Of a DNA stretch of 64,000 nucleotides, positions 34,158 through 41,671 are shown piece after piece (position 1 is the first letter of the stretch; each line of letters opens with the position of its first letter). Below the pieces are notes generated by a model, which made no database searches, had not been told where the DNA came from, and saw nothing but the letters and a program-made list of their open reading frames with translations. This DNA comes from BOG-908 sp965198855 (lineage in GTDB: Bacteria > Pseudomonadota > Alphaproteobacteria > Acetobacterales > Acetobacteraceae): the NCBI GenBank assembly GCA_965198855.1, contig CBDAPZ010000002.1, forward strand, positions 1,674,001 to 1,738,000, written 5' to 3'. The position numbers and the translations under genes are program-made.

Positions 34158-35543
34158 CTACCGCAAGGCGGGCAGACAAACATGGCTTGCTGCGCGGCCG
34201 ATACGCGTTGCTCCAAAAACGTGCATGCGACGCGCCTCAATAGCTGAAAACAGGTGCAGCAGGGTCTCGTCCTGCTCGGCATCTGCGGCACCAACAAAAA
34301 CCTCACATGCGGCCTCGGCCGTCTCCCAATCGCTGAAACTACGACCAAGCAGCGCCGAAACCTCGGCGAGGTCGCGCGCACGCATTTCTGCACCCGTCGC
34401 ATCGGACCGGGCCACCCACTCCAATAATTGACTAGCGGAGTCTTTCCGGGAGTCATCGAGTTTGCTGGCTGTTTGTATGCTCGCAAGTGTGTCTGCTAGT
34501 TTCGCGATCAGCTGAGCGTTGTCACCGATGCGCTCAGTTGGCGGCGGTTCCGTCTTGGGTGCAACGCCCATGAGCGTGCTGAGGGAGAGAAGAATAACCT
34601 GGCGCAGCGCGAGATCAAACTCCAGGTAGACGGCGTGCTGGTCGCCGGGCTGCAAACGGCCGACAGTGCCGGCGAATTGCATGGTGCCCAGCATGGCAAA
34701 GAGCAGGGTGTGGAATTCCACCACGCGATCATCGATCTCTTCGCCGAAAGATACTTCGTAATGGCGGCAGAGTGCGGCCATGGCGTCGCCGAGGGGTTCG
34801 ACCGAATCGCGCATGCGCATGGTGGCGATATCGACCAGCGGGTCGCCGATCATGCTGAACTCGAAATCATATAGACCCGTCATACGGCCATGCTCGAACA
34901 GGAACTGTCCGGAATCGAATTGTATGAAGCAGGGTTTGGTGCGGTGCTGCGGTATGTTTCGCTCGATCCAGCGGCGTACGAAAAGCAGCAACGGTTCTGG
35001 CTTGCTTTTTGTGCGCTCGTACTGAGGAAGATAAGCGTGCATGCCGGCTAGCGCGATTTCCTCCGCGGTTTCCGGCAGACGCAAACCCCTGGCAACGAAA
35101 GCCTCCACTGGAAGGCGGTGCATGGCGGCGACAGCCTGCATGTAATCGCGAGCGACGTTCCGACGCTGCTCATCGCTCTCCAACTCCGCCATGTCCCTTG
35201 TGCCGGGAAGCGCATCCATCAGGATGGCGGGTGGGTTGTCGCAATAGCCATAGATGCGCGGAACGGGGATGCCATGCGCGTCCAGTACTTCCATTACGTC
35301 GGCTTCCCGCTTGAGTTCCGGAAAGATCGAGACGTCGCCTTCACGGTCGCCGCGAAGATGCAGGTGGCTTGTTTTTCCGTCTTTCAGGACATCGACGAAC
35401 CAGGCGGGACGCCAACGTATCTGCCGGTCCATGCGGGTAATGGTGCCGCCGGTGGTGCGCTCCACAAAAATGCGCAGCGCAGCCTCGCCGGCTTCGCCGT
35501 AATCGGCTTTCGGCTTTTCGAGCCGGGTGGCTGCGTTGGACAA
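34158..35543 (-). CDS. phosphotransferase family protein with atypical catalytic loop
   Basis: 461 residues of APH/kinase-like fold. The usual catalytic HGDxxxxN is replaced by QFDSGQFL (about 212-219), keeping only the aspartate, while the following GLYDFEFSMIGDPLVDIATM retains the metal-binding aspartate. The N-lobe includes PVPRIYGYCDNPPAILMDAL. The extra C-terminal helical region (about 330-461) has no clear match. Kinases of this subgroup are often found with acyl-CoA dehydrogenase and SDR genes. The altered loop could mean a changed nucleotide or substrate site, or a non-kinase role. Its stop lies 3 bases from the next SDR reading frame, so they are one transcript. Confidence 0.75.
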   Translation of the reverse strand: MSNAATRLEKPKADYGEAGEAALRIFVERTTGGTITRMDRQIRWRPAWFVDVLKDGKTSHLHLRGDREGDVSIFPELKREADVMEVLDAHGIPVPRIYGYCDNPPAILMDALPGTRDMAELESDEQRRNVARDYMQAVAAMHRLPVEAFVARGLRLPETAEEIALAGMHAYLPQYERTKSKPEPLLLFVRRWIERNIPQHRTKPCFIQFDSGQFLFEHGRMTGLYDFEFSMIGDPLVDIATMRMRDSVEPLGDAMAALCRHYEVSFGEEIDDRVVEFHTLLFAMLGTMQFAGTVGRLQPGDQHAVYLEFDLALRQVILLSLSTLMGVAPKTEPPPTERIGDNAQLIAKLADTLASIQTASKLDDSRKDSASQLLEWVARSDATGAEMRARDLAEVSALLGRSFSDWETAEAACEVFVGAADAEQDETLLHLFSAIEARRMHVFGATRIGRAASHVCLPALR

Positions 35544-35546
35544 GGT

Positions 35547-36377
35547 TCAGGCTTTCTTGAACAGGCTTTTGCCAATCTCGGCCATTTGTAGAACGCGTTC
35601 CTTGCGTATCTGAGCGGCAGGCTCCTGGTCTTCGCCTTTTGGATCGTATGGAAAGATCAGAAGCGGGCCATGCGGCAGATGCGCGAGCGCCTCGGTGACC
35701 ACGAGCTTGGGATCGAACGCCAGAGAAACATCGAAATCCGTGCCCTCTACGCCACGCCGAAACGTGGGCGTATCCATCGACGGTGCGAGAACGGCAAGCA
35801 CGTCGATATGAGAATCAGCCAGCTCTGCCCACAAGGCTTCCGCCAGAACCATTTCGAATGCCTTGCTGGCGGAATACATGGCGAGCCAGGGCTGGCCGCC
35901 GAGGGCCGCGATCGAGCACATCAGCAGCATGCCGCCACGCTTGCGTGCTGCCATCTTTCCGCCCAAGCCGTGTGCGATCTGAGCGACCGTGCTGACATTC
36001 ATGTTGATAACATTTAGCCAGCGCTCGACCGGACTTGCCAAGTAAGGCGATCCACCGCCATCGGCGCCAGCGTTCGAAACATAAAGCCCTACTTCCAGAT
36101 CTTCAGCGGCGCGCAGGATGTTGTTTCCGGCACCGGGCGCCATCAAATCCTGCACGAGAACTCGGGTTTTCACCCGATACGCTTGCTCGAGCTCGGCGGC
36201 GAGTTCGGCGAGCGGGTCAGCGCGGCGGGCTACGAGCATGACGTTGATGCCGAGAGATGCGAGTTGGCGCGCGTATTCCGCACCCGTACCATCCGAGGCG
36301 CCAGTGACGACGGCCCAGGGGCCATATTTTAAACCTGCCGTTTCGCGACCTGCATTGGGATAGCCACCTAGAGGCAT
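35547..36377 (-). CDS. SDR family oxidoreductase (paralogue of 39846-40643)
   Basis: 276 residues. Cofactor motif TGASDGTGAEYARQLA (about 25-40), the basic VARR after strand 2 (favouring NADP), VSNAGAD, and catalytic LGGQPWLAMYSASKAFE. It resembles the DltE/3-ketoacyl reductase-like SDRs and closely parallels the protein at 39846-40643 (shared SDGTGAxxAR, VQDL, GLYVSNAGA and GGQP...Y). The C-terminal tail (RKERVLQMAEIGKSLF) is also shared. They may act on related intermediates. It is followed closely by a kinase gene. Confidence 0.87.
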   Translation of the reverse strand: MPLGGYPNAGRETAGLKYGPWAVVTGASDGTGAEYARQLASLGINVMLVARRADPLAELAAELEQAYRVKTRVLVQDLMAPGAGNNILRAAEDLEVGLYVSNAGADGGGSPYLASPVERWLNVINMNVSTVAQIAHGLGGKMAARKRGGMLLMCSIAALGGQPWLAMYSASKAFEMVLAEALWAELADSHIDVLAVLAPSMDTPTFRRGVEGTDFDVSLAFDPKLVVTEALAHLPHGPLLIFPYDPKGEDQEPAAQIRKERVLQMAEIGKSLFKKA

Positions 36378-36425
36378 GGAGCTCTCCTGCTCGATGAGAT
36401 ATCTTCGATTATCTTGATTGCCGCC

Positions 36426-36923
36426 CTATGGCTTCCAGACTGCCCGGCCACTGCGCAGATCAACAGGCACCGAAAGATGCTGATAGACGATGAGCCACTT
36501 GCCGCCGAGCTTGCGCAGCACATCGGTTTGCCGCACGACGGCATCAAGGGAGGGCGTGCCATTCTTGCCTGGCGCGGTGAAGTGCTGATGGCTGTAGGCC
36601 ACAGCCAGATCGCATCGCGTGTCGATGGTCATGTCGAGGATGTCGGTGTGGAAATTACTGTAATTGTCCATGTAGACGGAAAAGTCGGACTTTATGCCGG
36701 CGATGCCGTGGCGCTGCGGCCCGAAGAAATCATCCTGCACAGCGTTCGGCGCGAAGGTGGAGAGGCCGGCCTCAGGCGTTGTTGCCGTGGCGACCAGAAC
36801 CTCCACTTTCGCGATTGCAGCTTTTTCTACGGCCTGCGATCCGGCATCGGGGCATCCTTCCGCGGCGAACGAAATTGCCGACCAGAACAGCGGGAGACAT
36901 GCGAGTGCTAGGCTACGCTTCAT
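36426..36923 (-). CDS. exported NTF2/SnoaL-like protein
   Basis: 165 residues with a clear signal peptide (MKRSLALACLPLFWSAISFA). The SnoaL-like body (VQDDFFGPQRHGIAGIKSDF, FHTDILDMTIDTRCDLAVAY, WLIVYQHLSVPVDLRSG) is close in style to the exported double-domain protein at 28971-29978, including the WxIVxxHxSVP ending. It is the second exported NTF2-like protein in this cluster. Activity unknown; a periplasmic isomerase, hydratase or binding role is possible. Confidence 0.78.
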   Translation of the reverse strand: MKRSLALACLPLFWSAISFAAEGCPDAGSQAVEKAAIAKVEVLVATATTPEAGLSTFAPNAVQDDFFGPQRHGIAGIKSDFSVYMDNYSNFHTDILDMTIDTRCDLAVAYSHQHFTAPGKNGTPSLDAVVRQTDVLRKLGGKWLIVYQHLSVPVDLRSGRAVWKP

Positions 36924-36999
36924 GGAGTTTGCCCATTCTAGTGTGCGACAAAGCCTAAAGCGGGGGCGGGGAGCTGGGCCTACCGGCAGGAAGGAAGCA

Positions 37000-37033
37000 G
37001 TTCCCTTTTGAAAAAAGAAGCAAAAAACTTTTA
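37000..37033 (+). repeat. half copy of the hairpin element (left arm)
   Basis: GTTCCCTTTTGAAAAAAGAAG followed by CAAAAAACTTTTA. The outer pair here is mismatched. It overlaps the stop of the SDR gene at 37031. Confidence 0.85.
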
Positions 37034-37870
37034 TTCGTCGCGCTGGCTATGAAAAACCTGCGGTGAACCCATGGTCTCTCGCAACGAGATTGGCTGCTTT
37101 TCATCGAGATCTTTTATGGCGTAGCGTTTGCCGAGCTCTGCGCCGATCAGCGCCTGCCCGGCCAGGGTTGCCAGGTGGGGGTCGGAATGAAGCGCATCGA
37201 GCACCAGGCCGCTAAATTCGGGATGTTCCCATTGCGGCAGCATTGCGCGCAATTCGAGGGGAATGGCCTCCGGAGGCATTGATTTTACGGCATCGGTGAG
37301 GATGAAGCCGGGCCAGAAGGAAACCGAGGTCACGCCATGTGGCGCCAAATCGATGTGCATGTCAGCAGCCATCTTGTCGACGCCCGCTTTCGCCGCGCCA
37401 TAGGCAGGGCCGTGAAAGTAACAGACCGCTCCGTAAAAGGAGATGCTGGCAATCAGGCCACTCTTTTGCGCCACCATGATTGGCGCGGCATAGTAGGCGG
37501 CGACGTAGCTGGAGCGTAAACCAACGTCGATCATGTCGACGAGCTTGAGCGGCTTTTCCCAAAATGGGCCCGGGGACACAAGTTCCTGAGGGTAGACTGC
37601 AGCGGCATTGCTGACAAGAATGTCCAGTCTGCCGCTTTCGTCTGCAACGCGCTGGAACGCGGCCTTCACCTGCATATCGTCGCGATGATCACACGCGATG
37701 GCGAAGCCCTTGCCGCCGCGCTCGTCGATCTCGCGCACGACCTGGTCGAGCGCTGCGGAGTCGCGACCGGTGACGTACACTGTGGCGCCTGTGGAGGCGA
37801 AGCCGCGGGCCACGCCTTGACCAAGGCCCCTTGTTGCACCTGTAACTAAGACGACTTTGTTAGTCGCCAT
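37031..37870 (-). CDS. short-chain dehydrogenase/reductase (SDR)
   Basis: 279 residues. I start at the ATG at 37870 (MATNKVVLVTGATRGLGQGV); the 81 residues upstream in frame belong to the neighbouring NTF2 gene in another frame. It has TGATRGLG (10-17), VSNAAAV, catalytic SISFYG and AYGAAKAGVDKM. After the catalytic lysine comes a proline-rich segment (WPGFILTDAVKSMPPEAIPL), a longer substrate loop than in the other SDRs here. It overlaps the upstream NTF2-like gene by 11 bases, implying translational coupling. Confidence 0.88.
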   Translation of the reverse strand: MATNKVVLVTGATRGLGQGVARGFASTGATVYVTGRDSAALDQVVREIDERGGKGFAIACDHRDDMQVKAAFQRVADESGRLDILVSNAAAVYPQELVSPGPFWEKPLKLVDMIDVGLRSSYVAAYYAAPIMVAQKSGLIASISFYGAVCYFHGPAYGAAKAGVDKMAADMHIDLAPHGVTSVSFWPGFILTDAVKSMPPEAIPLELRAMLPQWEHPEFSGLVLDALHSDPHLATLAGQALIGAELGKRYAIKDLDEKQPISLRETMGSPQVFHSQRDE

Positions 37871-38420
37871 CAGAACCTGCCTTTGTCGATTGTGTTGGGA
37901 GCTGCGTGTCGCCGAGGGTCTGGTTCTCGAAAAGGCTTTCTGCGGAGACAAGGCGCTGCTTAGCCCATCCTTTTTCGTAAGGTGTCGACGCAATGGTGTC
38001 GAAGCGCAGCTTTTTAAACTTCCAGCCGTCCGGACACCTGACGTAGTCATCCTTGTAGATGCCAAGGATCCAGAGTGCCTGCGGGCCCGGCATTGTTGCA
38101 GTGACCAATGCATGCCAGTGGCCGGTGGCGGTATCGCCGTCTATCTCGATCAGGGGATTCGTTACGTAGTGGATGATGAATGGCACTGCGCCGAACGCTT
38201 GGAACAGTTCCCTTATCTGCTCGCGCCCTTTTGCATAGCCTGAGTCTGGCGCCCCGTCCCAGACTCCATCCTCAGTGAACATGTCGGCGACGGCTTGAGG
38301 GTCCGTGTGCGTTGGGCCACTCCATCCACCATCATTATAGTTGTCGTAGCGCGCCTTCAGCTTGAGGATTTCCTCACGATCTTCGAGGGCTTGCAGCCGC
38401 TTTTCGATGGTCTTGCTCAT
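37860..38420 (-). CDS. SnoaL-like (NTF2 fold) protein
   Basis: 186 residues. The N-terminal helix IEKRLQALEDREEILKLKAR YDNYNDGG with FTEDGVWDG is the SnoaL_4-type pattern seen in ring-hydroxylating-dioxygenase beta-subunit-like and hydratase/isomerase proteins. The central HYVTNPLIEIDGDTATGHWH segment fits the family beta-sheet. It has no signal peptide, unlike two of its relatives nearby. It overlaps the SDR gene downstream by 11 bases. The C-terminal 20 residues are low in complexity. Confidence 0.8.
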   Translation of the reverse strand: MSKTIEKRLQALEDREEILKLKARYDNYNDGGWSGPTHTDPQAVADMFTEDGVWDGAPDSGYAKGREQIRELFQAFGAVPFIIHYVTNPLIEIDGDTATGHWHALVTATMPGPQALWILGIYKDDYVRCPDGWKFKKLRFDTIASTPYEKGWAKQRLVSAESLFENQTLGDTQLPTQSTKAGSDGD

Positions 38421-38460
38421 GTGTTCTCCCCCTGAAGTGGAGCCTCTCGTGCCAAGTCAT

Positions 38461-38493
38461 AAAAGTTCTTGCATCTTTTCTTCAAAAAAGAAG
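38461..38493 (+). repeat. half copy of the hairpin element (right arm)
   Basis: AAAAGTTCTTGCATC followed by TTTTCTTCAAAAAAGAAG. A single arm between two leftward genes, 7 bases from the SDR stop. Confidence 0.8.
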
Positions 38494-38500
38494 TGCTTCC

Positions 38501-39280
38501 TTATGAAATTGTCCCCACGCGCCCACCTTCCGTAAAAATCGTACTTCCGGTGGTGTAACTCGAGGCATCCCCGGCAAGCAGAATAGCCGCCCCGACGGCC
38601 TCGTCAGCAGCACCGAACCGCTTGATTGCATTGCGTTCGGCAAGCCCGAGGCCCCGATGGATGTCGGCCTCCTTCCCGTCGGGGCTCATCGAGCCCACGC
38701 AAAGCGCATTGACGCGCGTGTGCGGCGCCAACGCCTTTGCTAGAGACCGCGTAAGGAAGGCCAAAGCTGCCTTGCTGACACCGTAGGCAACGGCGGGTGG
38801 AATGGGCGTAAATCCGCCGCAGCTTTGCACTGAAATGATACTGCCTTTGCCGTGCGCCTGCATGTCGGCGGTTGTGAGTTCCGCAAGGCGCCAGGTTGCG
38901 AGCACATTGACGTCGATGGCGGTTTTCCAAACCTCGTCATTATTGGCCCAAAGGCCGCCATCCTTGGCGTAAACCACGCCCGCGGCTGCGTTGTTGAACA
39001 CGATATGCACAGGGCCGAAACGCTCATGTGCGGCGCCGGCCAGGCGCTGGAGATCGCCGGCGACACCTGCATCCGCGGCGCAGGCCAGGGCCCGGCCGCC
39101 GTCGCCGGCATTGATACTTTCGGCGATCTGTTCGAGCCGCTCTGCATTTCGCGCAGAGATCACCACATTTGCGCCGAGTTCCGCATAGGCGCGGGCTACA
39201 TGCTCACCTACGCCGGGGCCAACGCCGGTAAGGATTGCAGTGCGGCCATCGAGGCGAAAGCGGTCGAGAACAGATGCCAT
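38501..39280 (-). CDS. short-chain dehydrogenase/reductase (SDR)
   Basis: 259 residues with TGVGPGVGEHVARAYAELGA (18-37), NNAAAGV, catalytic SVQSCGG and AYGVSKAALAFL. After the active site the SMSPDGKEADIHRGLGLAE segment replaces the usual T-x-L loop. It is linked head to tail with a VOC gene (their ends meet at 39280) and an SDR, all on the minus strand, so it is part of a three-gene transcript. Confidence 0.88.
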   Translation of the reverse strand: MASVLDRFRLDGRTAILTGVGPGVGEHVARAYAELGANVVISARNAERLEQIAESINAGDGGRALACAADAGVAGDLQRLAGAAHERFGPVHIVFNNAAAGVVYAKDGGLWANNDEVWKTAIDVNVLATWRLAELTTADMQAHGKGSIISVQSCGGFTPIPPAVAYGVSKAALAFLTRSLAKALAPHTRVNALCVGSMSPDGKEADIHRGLGLAERNAIKRFGAADEAVGAAILLAGDASSYTTGSTIFTEGGRVGTIS

Positions 39281-39831
39281 CAGTGACTTCCGAGAATGGA
39301 CGCGAATAGCGGCGCCAGCGGGCGCACCGGCTCGGCGCCGGTGAAACCCTCATGCGCCGCGGCCATCGCCTCCGTCAGCCGGCCGAAGCCGATTTGCAGG
39401 TCCATCACCTCGATGAAGCCACCATTCCGCGCGCGTGTATCGAACAATGCGCAGCGTTCGCCGAGCGGTGTTGTATTTTCGAGGGCGAGTTCGAAGCCTT
39501 GGCTCAGCAGTCTGGCATAGGCGGTGTCATACTCTTCCCGCAGCATCACATGGTGGTAGCCGGGCCCCCGTTCGGCGAGTGCTTCGGTAAAGACCGAGTT
39601 GTCGCCTGCCAGCGGCTGAACGAGTTCGATCAGCAGCCCACCGGAAAAACCGAAGGCCACGCGTATTGCCAATGTTGCGGGTTTTCCACGGTAGCGATGG
39701 CCTTCTTCCATCCGCATGTCGCCGGTGAAAAACGGGCCGGCGCGCAACACGCCTGTCCAATGCGACAGGGCCGCATCCATGTCCGCGACGACGTGGCAGA
39801 GCTCGATGATCGATCCCGGCGGTTGCAACAT
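39280..39831 (-). CDS. VOC (glyoxalase/dioxygenase superfamily) protein
   Basis: 183 residues, single vicinal-oxygen-chelate unit plus extension. CHVVADMDAALSHWTGVLRA GPF at the start supplies the first likely metal ligand (H13), and GPGYHHVMLREEYDTAYARL and GGFIEVMDL supply the other H and E. The size fits a lyase or isomerase such as methylmalonyl-CoA epimerase-like VOC proteins rather than a two-domain ring-cleaving enzyme. Its stop overlaps the downstream SDR start by one base. Confidence 0.82.
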   Translation of the reverse strand: MLQPPGSIIELCHVVADMDAALSHWTGVLRAGPFFTGDMRMEEGHRYRGKPATLAIRVAFGFSGGLLIELVQPLAGDNSVFTEALAERGPGYHHVMLREEYDTAYARLLSQGFELALENTTPLGERCALFDTRARNGGFIEVMDLQIGFGRLTEAMAAAHEGFTGAEPVRPLAPLFASILGSH

Positions 39832-39845
39832 GTGGCGCGAACCGG

Positions 39846-40643
39846 CTAGCTGAAGAGGGACTGGCTGATGCGCTCGACCGCGAGCACACGGTTTCGGCGT
39901 GTCGCCGTCTGCTGTTCGTTTGCTTCAGGTGGTTCGCCAAAAGCATAGACATAGCTGCAGCCTTCCGGAAGGCGCTGTAATGCGGTGCGCACCACCTCCT
40001 CGGCTGACACGATGCCGGGGATGTCCATGTTGCCGAGGGTGTTGCGCAGCGTGGGCGTTTCCATGATGGGCGCTGCGATGCCAATTACATGCACGCCATG
40101 GCCGCGCAATTCTGCCCAAAGTGACTCCGCAAAGTTCATCACGAAGCCCTTGACGCCGGAATAGGCGGCGACCCCAGGCTGGCCACCCAGGCCTGCACCC
40201 GAGCCCATCAGAACGATGCCGCCGCGCTTGCGTGCACGCATGAGATTGCCGAAATGATGGCAGGCCGCGGCCACGGTGAGGCAGTTGCGCGCGACCAACC
40301 CGTAGGTCGTGTCGAGCGGCGTGTCGAGAAAACTATGCCCACCGGATTCGGCGCCGGCATTGGAAACATACAGGCCCACCTGCAGCCCATCGGTTGCGTG
40401 CGCCATCTGTGATGCAGCATCGGGTGCATTGAGATCCTGCACCAGAGTGCGCACTTCTACGCGAAAGGCATCGCGCAATTCGGCGGCCAGAGAGTCCAGC
40501 AGGGCCTTGCGGCGCGCGACGAGCAGGATATTGATGCCGGCGGTCGCGATTTCGCGCGCAAAGGATGCGCCGGTTCCGTCCGATCCGCCGGCGATCACGG
40601 CCCACTCGCCATACTGGGCACGGTCGAGCAAGGTTTGGGTCAA
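39846..40643 (-). CDS. SDR family oxidoreductase (paralogue of 35547-36377)
   Basis: 265 residues. Unusual cofactor motif AGGSDGTGASFAREIA in place of TGxxxGxG (the first Gly-containing turn begins with Ala), basic VARR, VSNAGAESG, catalytic GSGAGLGGQPGVAAYSGVKG. It is recognisably the duplicate of the SDR at 35547-36377, about 3.5 kb away, with the same tail (RNRVLAVERISQSLFS). It is the upstream gene of a minus-strand run with the VOC protein and another SDR. Confidence 0.86.
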   Translation of the reverse strand: MTQTLLDRAQYGEWAVIAGGSDGTGASFAREIATAGINILLVARRKALLDSLAAELRDAFRVEVRTLVQDLNAPDAASQMAHATDGLQVGLYVSNAGAESGGHSFLDTPLDTTYGLVARNCLTVAAACHHFGNLMRARKRGGIVLMGSGAGLGGQPGVAAYSGVKGFVMNFAESLWAELRGHGVHVIGIAAPIMETPTLRNTLGNMDIPGIVSAEEVVRTALQRLPEGCSYVYAFGEPPEANEQQTATRRNRVLAVERISQSLFS

Positions 40644-40769
40644 ATCGACGCTCCCACCAGAATATGTGGTAATCGATGACGCAAGGACAGGGGCATGCCT
40701 CCTACCGCCCTATAGGTGAGAGCGGACGGCGACGGCAGGAAAACGCATAGTCAAGCAGGAGAGATACGC

Positions 40770-41597
40770 ATGTCGGAATCGCTGGCGGGCAAGGTTGCGC
40801 TGATCACGGGCGCCGCGCAGGGCATCGGCGCCGACACGGCAAAGCTGTTCGCCGAGCGCGGAGCCCACGTGGTTCTCGCCGATATCGACGGGGGCGGTGT
40901 GCAACGCGTGGCGGCCGGAATCAGTGATGCCGGCGGCAACGCCTCGGCAACTGCGCTGGACGTGACGGACGAGGCCGCCATCGCTGCTGTCGTTGCCGAC
41001 GTCTTTCGGCAGCACCGCAGCATCGATATTCTGTTCAATTGTGCGGCCCTGCAAGGCGAAGCGCAGCGAGCGCGCGACCTGGATGTGGTGAAGCTCGATG
41101 CCGCCGTGTGGGATGCAGCAATGGCGGTAAATGCGCGCGGGCCAATGCTGATGTGCAAGCATGTGCTGCCGCATATGATTGCGGCCGGCACTGGTTCGAT
41201 TATCCACGCAGCATCCGGGTTTGGGCTGCTTGGTGAAGTGACGCTGACGTCCTATGGCGCATCGAAGGCGGCGCTGATCAATCTGAGCCGCTTTGTTGCC
41301 ACGCAGTATGGCAAGCAAGGTATACGGTCCAACGTGATTGCGATCGGGTTTGTGCTTACCGAGAATGCGATCGAGTCCACACCTCCGGTGGTGAAGGACA
41401 TCCTGCTGTCGCACCATCTTACGGCAGCTTTGGGCGAGCCGCGTGATGTGTCGAATGTGGTGGCATTCCTGGCCTCGGAGCAATCGCGCTTTATCAATGG
41501 CGCGCTGATTCCCGTGGATGGTGGGTTTACGGCGCATCAGCCCAGCATGGTGGATTTTCAGAAGCTGTTTGCGGCGATGGGGAGCAATCAGCTTTAA
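40770..41597 (+). CDS. short-chain dehydrogenase/reductase (SDR)
   Basis: 275 residues from the ATG at 40770, preceded by AGGAGAG. Motifs: TGAAQGIGADTAKLF (13-27), acidic LADID (favouring NAD), CAALQGE in place of NNAG, catalytic HAASGFG and SYGASKAAL. It resembles the SDR at 26753-27553 (shared MCKHVLPHMIAAGTGSII-style segment and the C-terminal HQPSMVDFQ, comparable with HQPHYADLRQ). It is transcribed rightward, alone, between the two leftward groups. Confidence 0.9.
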   Translation: MSESLAGKVALITGAAQGIGADTAKLFAERGAHVVLADIDGGGVQRVAAGISDAGGNASATALDVTDEAAIAAVVADVFRQHRSIDILFNCAALQGEAQRARDLDVVKLDAAVWDAAMAVNARGPMLMCKHVLPHMIAAGTGSIIHAASGFGLLGEVTLTSYGASKAALINLSRFVATQYGKQGIRSNVIAIGFVLTENAIESTPPVVKDILLSHHLTAALGEPRDVSNVVAFLASEQSRFINGALIPVDGGFTAHQPSMVDFQKLFAAMGSNQL

Positions 41598-41604
41598 GAA
41601 AGGC

Positions 41605-41638
41605 ATTCTCTTTTAAAGAAAAGAACCAAAAGACTTTT
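41605..41638 (+). repeat. half copy of the hairpin element (left arm)
   Basis: ATTCTCTTTTAAAGAAAAGAAC followed by CAAAAGACTTTT, starting eight bases after the SDR stop. It lies between convergent genes. Confidence 0.85.
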
Positions 41639-41671
41639 GCGTCTTTAGTTGCGCGTGCATCAACATGTACT

